A stretch of DNA of 64,000 bases, taken from NCBI GenBank assembly GCA_016192135.1, contig JACPUR010000021.1, positions 9,720 through 73,719 of the forward strand, written 5' to 3'. This document shows, one piece after another, positions 1 to 6,249 of the stretch (position 1 is its first letter; the number at the start of each line of letters is the position of its first letter). A program made the translations under genes and the position numbers. Origin of the DNA: Candidatus Tectomicrobia bacterium. GTDB lineage: Bacteria > UBA8248. Under the pieces are notes generated by a model, which was not told the DNA's origin, made no database searches, and saw only the letters and a program-made list of their open reading frames with translations.

Positions 1-38
1 CCTAAAATGCATGTCCGAAAACATGGAGGACCTGCCCC

Positions 39-401
39 ATGATGAAGACGACATTGGCAGGCTTGGCGATAGCCGCCGTTGTGTCGCCGGCGACGCTCGC
101 CGGGGCGCAGGACTACTACGAGCGCCGCGACCTTGACCGCCGTGGCGCCTACGAGAGCGATTGCGTGCCGCTGCTCCGCGAGGCACGGGCGCGGGTGGGC
201 CGCGTGGAAAACGACGACGCCCGCGACCAGATTCAGGACACCATCAGCCGCGCGGAGCGGGAACGGAGAGCGCGCGACTACAGGTCCTGCGCGAACCTGG
301 CCGAAGTGGCCCTCAACCAGATCGACCGGAACGAGGGCAGGCGGGACAAGCGGAACGACAACCCGCTGATCCCCGACATCCTCAAGGACCGCCGCCGGTA
401 G
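39..401 (+). CDS. Small secreted protein, paralogue of the next gene
   Basis: A 120-residue exported protein whose function I do not recognise. Residues 1-23 look like a Sec signal peptide (short basic start, hydrophobic core LAGLAIAAVV, cleavage near AGA-Q). The mature part is highly charged and probably helical, with two cysteines, C42 and C84, 42 residues apart, and a basic tail. The next gene encodes a paralogue with the same cysteine spacing and the shared stretch ALNQIDRN, so the pair looks like a tandem duplication. GGAGGA lies 8 bases before the ATG; the ATG at 42 is an equally possible start. A disulfide-pinned helical hairpin in the periplasm is inferred. Confidence 0.75.
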   Translation: MMKTTLAGLAIAAVVSPATLAGAQDYYERRDLDRRGAYESDCVPLLREARARVGRVENDDARDQIQDTISRAERERRARDYRSCANLAEVALNQIDRNEGRRDKRNDNPLIPDILKDRRR

Positions 402-531
402 CCCGCAGGACCGGCTCAGGCCGGACGGCGCGGCCGGAACCGGCTCTCCAGGGCCGTTCCGGAGCGCCTCCGGCCCGGGCCGGGAGAAAAACGCCGCCAA
501 AATGAAGCAATAAGAATGGAGGAAATCCTCA

Positions 532-900
532 ATGCTGAAGAAGACGTTCCTTACGTTCTCTCTCGCCGCCTTGGCCTTTTCGCCGGCCGCGGCGGTCGCC
601 CAGTCGACCGGCTCCGGCCCCAGTCAGACCTCCTGCCAGCCGATGATCCTGGACGCGCTGGCCCAGTTGAACCGCGTGCCGGACGAGCACGCGCGCGGGC
701 AGATCATGGACACGCTCGATCAGGCGAGGCTCGAGCTCAGGCAGCGCGACTATGACGCCTGCGTCAACCTGGCCCAGCTGGCCCTGAACCAGATCGACCG
801 GAATGCCGCGGAGGTCCCGTTCGGCGGGCGGCCGGGGAGCACCTTCGAGCAGCCGGCGGTTCCCGCGCCCCTGAATCCGGGTCGGGCCCCCGGCTACTAA
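532..900 (+). CDS. Small secreted protein, paralogue of the preceding gene
   Basis: A 122-residue exported protein of unknown function. Residues 1-24 form a signal peptide (MLKKTF, hydrophobic core, AVA-Q cleavage). Cysteines C35 and C77 are 42 residues apart, exactly as in the upstream paralogue, and the segment between them is a charged helix with a conserved QI-D-T core followed by ALNQIDRN. The C-terminal 30 residues are Pro/Gly-rich and differ from the basic tail of its neighbour. A good GGAGG sits about 9 bases before the ATG, and a strong intrinsic terminator follows the stop, so the two paralogues probably form one transcription unit. Role unknown. Confidence 0.75.
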   Translation: MLKKTFLTFSLAALAFSPAAAVAQSTGSGPSQTSCQPMILDALAQLNRVPDEHARGQIMDTLDQARLELRQRDYDACVNLAQLALNQIDRNAAEVPFGGRPGSTFEQPAVPAPLNPGRAPGY

Positions 901-936
901 ATAGGAGATCGAGCGAGCCCGGGAAGAACGCAAGAC

Positions 937-972
937 CGGGCGGCGCGGGTTTCCCCGCGCCGCCCGTTTTTT
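937..972 (+). terminator. Rho-independent terminator
   Basis: A GC-rich hairpin with arms CGGGCGGCGCGGG and CCCGCGCCGCCCG closes on a very short loop and is followed by a run of six T. It ends the unit of the two secreted paralogues. Confidence 0.85.
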
Positions 973-1003
973 GCGGCCACTTTCCAACATCACGAATCTA
1001 TAC

Positions 1004-1032
1004 TTTACATCGAATCGTAATTTTAGTAATAT
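1004..1032 (+). promoter_or_regulatory. Sigma-70-like promoter of the toxin gene
   Basis: TTTACA (1004-1009), a 17-base spacer and TAATAT (1027-1032) lie in a short AT-rich stretch just after the terminator. The predicted start of transcription falls at about 1038-1040, at the GTG of the toxin, so the mRNA may be leaderless. Confidence 0.45.
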
Positions 1033-1039
1033 TAAGGAC

Positions 1040-1303
1040 GTGGCGACCTATACGGTACGCATCAAGCGACAGGCGCTGAAGCAAATGAGGAGGTTGCCCA
1101 CTCGCATTCGTCAGCAGGCGGAAACCATCATCGATTCTCTCGAGGAAGAGCCGACTCCCGCCGGTGCGAGGAAGCTCCGAGGACGGGCAAACACATGGCG
1201 AGTTCGTTTCGCGGAAAGCTATCGGCTGATATATGAGGTGCGCCGGTCTGAATTGATAGTGCTGGTCCTGAAAGTTGGACCGAGAGGAGACATCTACAAA
1301 TAA
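1040..1303 (+). CDS. RelE/ParE-family toxin
   Basis: An 87-residue protein of the RelE/ParE toxin superfamily. Such proteins either cleave mRNA on the ribosome (RelE/YoeB) or poison gyrase (ParE). Seen: an N-terminal beta strand (TYTVRIK), two helices (ALKQMRRLPTRIRQQ), the family segment KLRGRANTWRVRF, then YRLIYEV and LIVLVLKVG strands. The GTG at 1040 fits the family N terminus; an in-frame TTG at 971 would lie in the terminator T-run and is rejected. AAGGAC abuts the GTG, too close for normal Shine-Dalgarno use. The Phd-like antitoxin follows 54 bases downstream, the reverse of the usual relBE order. Base composition is lower in GC than the flanks. mRNA interferase is the more likely activity. 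Confidence 0.8.
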   Translation: MATYTVRIKRQALKQMRRLPTRIRQQAETIIDSLEEEPTPAGARKLRGRANTWRVRFAESYRLIYEVRRSELIVLVLKVGPRGDIYK

Positions 1304-1357
1304 TCATCTGATCCTGCGCGAGCAGTGCAGGGAGGCGCGGAGGGAAAAGGGAAAATT

Positions 1358-1819
1358 ATGAAGACAAGAATCGTCACCGCCGATGAGGCCAGGAAAAATT
1401 TCTCCGAGTTGCTGAACACGGCGACCTATTCGGGCGACCGGGTCGAGATCCGTCGCCGGGAGAAAGTGGCGGGATATCTCATTGGCCCGGAGGACATGAG
1501 GCTCCTTGAGGCCCTGGAGGACCGCCTAGACGCCGAGGACGCCGCGGCGGCGCTCTCGGAGCTGGAGCGTGGAGAGGACGAAACCATCCCCTGGAAAAAG
1601 GCCAAAAAGGAGTTGCGGGCGAAAATGACCCATGAAGAGTTCCTGGAGGAGGCGCGCGAAAACGGCCTTGAGGAACAGGCGGGTTGTCTCGCGTACGTCC
1701 GCGGAGGCGGCATGAAGGGGATCGTATGGAAAATCCCCGATCCCCCTAGCGGCAAGCCGGACTATCGCAGGTTCCTCGATAGGGTGTATGCCGACCTCCG
1801 CCGGAAACAAGGAAAATAA
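1358..1819 (+). CDS. Phd/YefM-family antitoxin with C-terminal extension
   Basis: A 153-residue protein. Residues 1 to about 85 are a Phd/YefM antitoxin: TADEARKNFSELLNTA is the DNA-binding dimer helix region, RREKVAGYLIGPEDM the following strand, and a Leu/Glu helix leads to the usual end IPWKKAKKELRAK. A further 60 residues follow (MTHEEFLEE onward, ending DYRRFLDRVYADLRRKQ), which the family normally lacks. The ATG at 1358 is preferred to an upstream GTG/TTG because the protein then starts directly at the family N terminus and AGGGAAAAGGG precedes it. It should neutralise the upstream RelE/ParE toxin and repress the pair. The tail is unrecognised and could be a fused second domain. Confidence 0.75.
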   Translation: MKTRIVTADEARKNFSELLNTATYSGDRVEIRRREKVAGYLIGPEDMRLLEALEDRLDAEDAAAALSELERGEDETIPWKKAKKELRAKMTHEEFLEEARENGLEEQAGCLAYVRGGGMKGIVWKIPDPPSGKPDYRRFLDRVYADLRRKQGK

Positions 1820-1857
1820 AACAGAGTCGGTTCAGCGCCCTCTTCCGTATCCCCCTC

Positions 1858-1893
1858 CTACTTCCTCCCCTTCACCGCGCAGAACCCCTGAGC
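1858..1893 (-). pseudogene. Remnant of the 3' end of the AhpD-like gene
   Basis: Read on the minus strand this encodes AQGFCAVKGRK and a TAG stop, nearly the same as the C terminus AQGFCAVKKGKR of the AhpD-like gene at 2852-3406. Bases 1871-1893 match 2868-2890 without a mismatch (23 bases). It is only the last 11 codons of a second copy. The exonuclease gene lies between the two copies. Confidence 0.7.
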
Positions 1894-1917
1894 ACAATCC
1901 GCAGTACGTTTCGGGAT

Positions 1918-1947
1918 GTCATTCCGAGCGAAGCGAGGAATCTGCTT
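1918..1947. repeat. Palindromic intergenic repeat of the 'HSERSEE' type
   Basis: ATTCC at 1921 and GGAAT at 1936 flank GAGCGAAGCGA, giving a small palindrome. Read in one frame it spells HSERSEES, a signature of short dispersed palindromic repeats that I know from many bacterial genomes. It lies between convergent genes, where it could also act in transcript ending or stability. Confidence 0.5.
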
Positions 1948-1956
1948 GTGCGGCCA

Positions 1957-2820
1957 CTAACAGCGATCCTTCTCTTGCAGTCTCGCAAGGAGTTCTATCG
2001 ATCGTCTGAGCCTTTTTGTAAGCATCTGCGAATATGGCCCATCAATATGGGCCTGTTGCTCGTATCTACGAAGAATCGCTATTTCCCTTTCGTAATCCTT
2101 CTTCTTTCGAAAGATGATGGCGAGTTGCTCATATGGGAACGGAAAAACACCGAACCGATTTTTCTTGCTTTCTGCTTCTGCGACCCCCAGAAGTTGATTT
2201 AGAAGAGCTTCTGCCTCTTCAAACTTGCCCTCTCGTTTGAGCAATCTAATCTCTGCCATTTTGATGAAGAAATACTGCGGATCGCCCGGCCCTGGACTTG
2301 GTGGCGCTGTCGGATCGGCAAGCAACTTCAAATAGACTTTCACCAGCAATTTCGCATCACGCAATGCGCCATGTGTCACACGATCCGTGACGTCCACATT
2401 ATACCGCTCACATACTGCATCCAAAGAAGAAGGATGCCCAGGGTACTTGCACCGAAATAACAACATGGTGTCAATGGCTCGATCTTGCGGCAAAGGTGGA
2501 TACCCCGCCCGCGAAAACTCGGCATTCAAAAAGTTCAAATCAAATCTGGCATTGTGCATGATCAAAGCAGCATCGCCGAGAAATGTCAGCAATTTGTTTG
2601 CGACCCCCGAAAAGAACGGATGCTTCGAAAGAAATTTTCGTGTCAGTCCATGCACCTGACGCGCACCATCTGGAACATCTCGCTCAGGATTCAAATAAGA
2701 ATGAAAAATCCTACCGCTAGGGGCGCGGTCGATTAATTCGATACAACCTATTTCGACAATGCGATGGCCGCTCTTAGCGCCAAGACCCGTCGTTTCTGTA
2801 TCGAGCACGACCTCACGCAC
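1957..2820 (-). CDS. DnaQ-like DEDDh 3'-5' exonuclease with helical C-terminal domain
   Basis: A 287-residue protein of the DNA polymerase III epsilon-like exonuclease family, which removes nucleotides from 3' ends. ExoI is VLDTETTG (D7, E9), ExoII is NARFDLNFLN, and ExoIII is HGALRDAKL with the His-x4-Asp of the DEDDh class, so the catalytic set appears complete in residues 1-170. Residues about 180-287 (IKMAEIRLLKREGKFEEAEALL onward) resemble TPR-like helical pairs, an addition absent from the housekeeping epsilon subunit. Codon use is clearly AT-richer than the neighbours. The gene lies between two copies of the 3' end of the AhpD-like gene, suggesting it arrived with an insertion. A nuclease in repair, defence or a mobile element is possible; its true role is unknown. 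Confidence 0.8.
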   Translation of the reverse strand: MREVVLDTETTGLGAKSGHRIVEIGCIELIDRAPSGRIFHSYLNPERDVPDGARQVHGLTRKFLSKHPFFSGVANKLLTFLGDAALIMHNARFDLNFLNAEFSRAGYPPLPQDRAIDTMLLFRCKYPGHPSSLDAVCERYNVDVTDRVTHGALRDAKLLVKVYLKLLADPTAPPSPGPGDPQYFFIKMAEIRLLKREGKFEEAEALLNQLLGVAEAESKKNRFGVFPFPYEQLAIIFRKKKDYEREIAILRRYEQQAHIDGPYSQMLTKRLRRSIELLARLQEKDRC

Positions 2821-2851
2821 GGCTCTTGCACCTCAATAATTCTATTTCCCC

Positions 2852-3406
2852 TCACCTCTTCCCCTTCTTCACCGCGCAGAACCCCTGAGCCTCGATGCGG
2901 AAGGCGTTGTTGAACTTGGAGCGGAAGTTTTCCATCGCCGCGACGCCGGCGAGCTCCACCAGCTCGTCGTCGGCGAACTCCGCCCGGGCCCGGGCGAAAC
3001 ACGCGTCGTCGAGGTCCAGGTCGGTGCGGGTCATGCGCTCGGCGAACTCGAGCGCCGCGCGCTCGCGGGGGCTGAAGCGCGGGTCGGAGGCGTGGGCCTC
3101 CAGCGCCTCCAGCTTCTCCCAGTCGATGCCGCTGCTCATCCCACGGGACGAGTTGATGTCCACTCAGAAGGGGCAGCCGTTGATCTGGGCCACCCGCACG
3201 CAGACCATCGCCTTGAGCCCAGGCTCGAGCAGCCCCGAGGTGTTGATGCCCTCCTGGAGCTGGTTGATGCCGCGCATGATGGTGGGCCGGCGGCCGTAGA
3301 CGCGCGAGGTGTTGAAGACGAAGCCGTGCTCCCTCTCCTGCGCCTCGAAGAGCTCCCGCGCCAGCGGGTCCTTCGCGGGGAGAGGGACTTCGGGGATGCG
3401 GGGCAT
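2852..3406 (-). CDS. AhpD/carboxymuconolactone-decarboxylase-like selenoprotein (recoded TGA)
   Basis: Read through an in-frame TGA at 3166-3164 this is one 184-residue protein. Residues 1-80 end in INGCPF, the TGA takes position 81, and VDINSSRG follows in the same frame without a gap. AhpD-like peroxidases and related decarboxylases carry a CxxC redox pair exactly here (NGCxxC-D), so the motif becomes C78-P79-F80-U81. A hairpin with a small G/U-containing apical loop follows 11 bases after the TGA, at the distance used by bacterial SECIS elements. The second half (ERAALEFAERMTRTDLDLDD, then ELVELAGVAAMENFRSKFNNAF) matches the C-terminal helices of the family. AGGAGG precedes the ATG by 5 bases. 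It lies 44 bases downstream of the cyclase gene, probably co-transcribed. Function inferred: thiol/selenol peroxidase. The alternative is a pseudogene split by a stop. Confidence 0.75.
3135..3152 (-). promoter_or_regulatory. Candidate bacterial SECIS hairpin
   Basis: Starting 11 bases after the TGA, CTCGTCC pairs with GGATGAG (one G-U pair) around the loop CGTG. Bacterial SECIS hairpins sit inside the coding region just after the UGA, with a short loop holding G and U residues bound by SelB. Position and size fit; the stem also encodes conserved protein residues. Confidence 0.55.
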
Positions 3407-3450
3407 GGATGCCTCCTCCTGCCGGTGGGGAACTTCGGTCCGCGGTTACG

Positions 3451-5244
3451 TCATACCACTTTCTGCGCCGCCTTCCACCGCACGATGTTGAAGGTGGGCA
3501 CGGGGCGCGTTAGGCCCTTGAGCTGCAGCTCGCCGACCGGCTCGGCCTCGGCCCGGTCCTCCACCCTGCCGAGCGTTCGCTGGTTGGTGAGGATCTGGCC
3601 GCCCTTGGCCTCCGAGGAGAGGCGGGCGGCGAGGTTCGTCACGTTGCCGATGGCGGCGTAGTCCATCCTCCCCTCGAACCCGACGGTCCCCAGGGTCGCG
3701 TAGCCGGCCGCCAAGCCCACGCCCAGGTCGAGGTCGTACCCCCGCCGCAGCCACCCCGGGCGGAGCTCCCGGACGCGGGCCTGCATCTCCAGGGCCATCT
3801 GGACCGCCCGGTCGGTGTGGTCCTCCTGCGGGATGGGATCGTTGAAGAAGACCATGATCCCGTCCCCCGCAAAGCGCTCGGTCGTTCCCTCGTATTTGAA
3901 GATGAGCCGGCCCATCTCGCCGTGGTAGCCCCGCAAAAACTCGAAGACCTCCTCGGGCTCGGTGCTGTCCGAGAAGTTCGTGAAACCGCGCAGGTCCAGG
4001 AAGATAACCGTCACCTCACGCCGCCGGACCCGGAAGGGGTCTTCGCCCCCGCTCTTGAGGACCGCCTCGGCGATCTGCGGAGAGAGGTAGCGCTTCATCC
4101 GGTTCACCCGCTCCGCCTCCTCCACCTCGCGGCGAACCTTGTCCGAGAGAGCCTCCTGGAGGGCGGCCCCCATCTTGTTGAACTCCTCCGCCAAGGCCTC
4201 GATTTCGTCGCCGGTCTTGAGCTCGATCCGGTAGCCGAAGTCCCCCGCCCCGATCTTCTCCACGCCCTCGCGCAGCCGCCCGAGGGGGCGCACCACCCGC
4301 CGCGCCACAAAAACGCTCGCCAGGAGCGCCGTCCCGAGCCCCAAGAGGAGGAGGCCGGAGGTCCTGAGAAGGGAGGCGTAGAGCCTCTCGTAGGCCTCCT
4401 CCACCGGCTGCTCGACGATGACGGCCCAGTCCAGCCCGGGAATACGCGCGGAGGAGCTGAAGACCGAGGCGCCTTGGAGGTTCACGCCTTTCGCGCCCCG
4501 CGGCCCCGCCCCGCCCGGCCCGCCTTCGGCGAACGCCTCGCGCGCCTGCGGAATCCCGGCCAGGCTCCTCCGCTGAAGGACCAGGCTGATGTCCGGGTGG
4601 GCGACGAGGTCCCCCGAGCGGGTGACGGCGTAGGCGTAGCCCGCCTTCCCGAGCCGGACGCCGGAGATCACGTCCCAGATGTACTTGAGGTTCACCTCGG
4701 CCTGGAGGACGCCGATAACCTCCCCCGCGAAGCGCTCGATGGGCATCGCGATGGTCATGTAGGGCTCGGAGCCCCGAACGAAGTAGACGGGGCCGAAATA
4801 GGACTTCCCCTGCTTCGCCTGGCGGAAGGCGGGGGAAGCGGACAGGTCGCGCCGCTGGCCGGGGGGCACGGTCCGCAGGCGCGAAACCTCCACCCGCCCG
4901 AACCCCGACTCGTCCAGCGCCAGGGCATCCGTGACGGGGGGGGAGATCAGGAGGAGCTTCCGAAGCTCGAACTGGAACTCGGGGGATATCCCCTTGGTGA
5001 CGATCTCCCGGCTCTTGGTGATGCCCTTCATCGTCCGCTCGATCTCGTGGACGAACTGCTCGATCTTGAATGCGGCCCCGGACGCAACCTCCCGCTGAAA
5101 GAGGGCGATTTGATCCCGGTTCTCGAAGTAGCGGAAGAAGAGCTCCACCAAGCCGCTCGTGATCAGCCCGCCGCCGATCAGGAGGACCGAAATGAGGTAA
5201 TAGTCGCGGACGAGCCGCCTGCGCCGACCTCCGCCTTCCGTCAC
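3451..5244 (-). CDS. Membrane-bound class III adenylate/guanylate cyclase with Cache-like sensor and HAMP
   Basis: A 597-residue sensor cyclase making cAMP or cGMP. TM1 is about residues 14-37, a periplasmic Cache-like domain about 38-285, TM2 about 292-315, HAMP about 316-368, and the catalytic domain about 400-575. Metal-binding aspartates are D417 (FLDLRGF) and D461 (FAGDGIMVFF). The base and transition-state residues are D528 (MDYAAIG), N537 and R541 (TNLAARL). The usual substrate lysine before the second Asp appears to be R457 (TTERFAGD), so specificity is uncertain. The GTG start overlaps the stop of the upstream binding-protein gene (GTGA), so translation is coupled. The selenoprotein gene follows after 44 bases. 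A signalling output for the binding-protein array is inferred. Confidence 0.85.
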   Translation of the reverse strand: MTEGGGRRRRLVRDYYLISVLLIGGGLITSGLVELFFRYFENRDQIALFQREVASGAAFKIEQFVHEIERTMKGITKSREIVTKGISPEFQFELRKLLLISPPVTDALALDESGFGRVEVSRLRTVPPGQRRDLSASPAFRQAKQGKSYFGPVYFVRGSEPYMTIAMPIERFAGEVIGVLQAEVNLKYIWDVISGVRLGKAGYAYAVTRSGDLVAHPDISLVLQRRSLAGIPQAREAFAEGGPGGAGPRGAKGVNLQGASVFSSSARIPGLDWAVIVEQPVEEAYERLYASLLRTSGLLLLGLGTALLASVFVARRVVRPLGRLREGVEKIGAGDFGYRIELKTGDEIEALAEEFNKMGAALQEALSDKVRREVEEAERVNRMKRYLSPQIAEAVLKSGGEDPFRVRRREVTVIFLDLRGFTNFSDSTEPEEVFEFLRGYHGEMGRLIFKYEGTTERFAGDGIMVFFNDPIPQEDHTDRAVQMALEMQARVRELRPGWLRRGYDLDLGVGLAAGYATLGTVGFEGRMDYAAIGNVTNLAARLSSEAKGGQILTNQRTLGRVEDRAEAEPVGELQLKGLTRPVPTFNIVRWKAAQKVV

Positions 5245-6224
5245 CGGATCACCCGGTCCGCCCGCTGGAGGACCTCGGGCGGTATCGTGATGCCCAGCGC
5301 CTTGGCCGTCTTGAGGTTGATCACCAGCTCCAACTTGGTCGGCCGCTCGACGGGGAGATCCCCTGGCTTGGCACCCTTGAGGATCTTGTCCACGAAGGCC
5401 GCCGAACGCCGATGATAATCATCGGAATTGGCTCCATAGGAGATGAGACCGCCATCGTGCGTCCAAAAGCTGGCCGGATACATTCCAGCCAGGCCGCTGC
5501 GGGCGGCCAGGCCGAGGATCTCCCGCCGGAGGTAGAGGAACGGCGGCCCCTGCTGCATGATGAAAGCGCCCACGCGAGCCTCGGCCATGCCGGCGAAGGC
5601 GCGCTCCGCTTCGGGGATGGTGCGCGCCTCGAAAACGAGAAGCTCCATCTCGAGTGCCCGGGCCGCCTCCCGCATTTCCTTCACCTGAACCTGGTGGATT
5701 GCATAGCCGGGATTCGCGATATGACCCACCCGCGCGAGCCCCGGGAGAACCTCCTTGAGCAGCTCCAGCCTCTTGGGCATCAAGTCACGGTTGATCGAGG
5801 TGATGCCCGTGAAGTTGCCCCCCGGACGCGCCAGGCTGGCCACCAAGCCGGTCCCGATCGGCTCGCTCACGGCCACAAAGACGACGGGGATCTTCGTCCC
5901 CGTCTTCTTGAGGGCCAGCGCTGCGGGGGTGGTCCGCACGAAAATCACATCCACCGGCAGGCGGGCCACCTCAGCCGCGAGGTCCTGGAGAGACTTGCGG
6001 CTCTCTCCCGCCCAGCGGTACTCGATGGCGATATTCCGCCCTTCGGCCCAGCCGTGCCCCCGCAGCCCTTCGAGGAACGCCTTGATGGCGGAAGAAGAGG
6101 GGCCGGGGGAACCGGTGGACAGGAATCCGATCCGACGAGGCTCCTCCAGCCGCTGGGCTTCGGCTGGCCAAGCCGAGGCCAGGAGGGCGAGAGCCATCGC
6201 GAAGATGGCGATTTTCCTGCTCAT
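5241..6224 (-). CDS. ABC transporter solute-binding protein (PF04392 type), copy 1
   Basis: A 327-residue periplasmic binding protein of the ABC_sub_bind/TrpX-like family. Signal peptide about residues 1-23 (MSRKIAIFAMALALLASAWPAEA-Q). The family signatures are all present: RRIGFLSTG, EGRNIAIEYRWA, SEPIGTGLVASLARPGGNFTG, KRLELLKEVLPGL, ISYGAN, DKILKGAKPGDLPVE and the terminal PPEVLQRADRVIR. It is by eye far closer to copy 5 at 9284-10267 than to the three copies between them. The stop overlaps the cyclase start by 4 bases. Family members deliver ligands to ABC permeases, but no permease or ATPase gene is within this window. Ligand unknown. Confidence 0.9.
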   Translation of the reverse strand: MSRKIAIFAMALALLASAWPAEAQRLEEPRRIGFLSTGSPGPSSSAIKAFLEGLRGHGWAEGRNIAIEYRWAGESRKSLQDLAAEVARLPVDVIFVRTTPAALALKKTGTKIPVVFVAVSEPIGTGLVASLARPGGNFTGITSINRDLMPKRLELLKEVLPGLARVGHIANPGYAIHQVQVKEMREAARALEMELLVFEARTIPEAERAFAGMAEARVGAFIMQQGPPFLYLRREILGLAARSGLAGMYPASFWTHDGGLISYGANSDDYHRRSAAFVDKILKGAKPGDLPVERPTKLELVINLKTAKALGITIPPEVLQRADRVIR

Positions 6225-6249
6225 GGATTTTTTCTCCCATCGGCTCCCG

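Noticed and set aside
971-1039. Upstream TTG start of the RelE-like toxin
   Set aside because: It lies in the terminator T-run and adds 23 residues foreign to the family; GTG at 1040 fits.
972-1958. TGCGGCCACT at 972-981 and 1949-1958 as insertion-site duplication around the toxin-antitoxin segment
   Set aside because: Only 10 bases and GC-rich, so chance is a fair explanation.
3164-3406. Separate 80-residue N-terminal gene and 103-residue C-terminal gene, or a nonsense pseudogene
   Set aside because: The frame is continuous across the TGA, the TGA replaces a redox Cys column, and a SECIS-like hairpin follows. The pseudogene reading is kept only as the alternative.
3817-5415. 532-codon plus-strand frame opposite the cyclase
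   Set aside because: Shadow of GC-rich third positions; product is His/Pro/Arg/Gly-rich with no family signal, while the minus strand encodes a clear cyclase.
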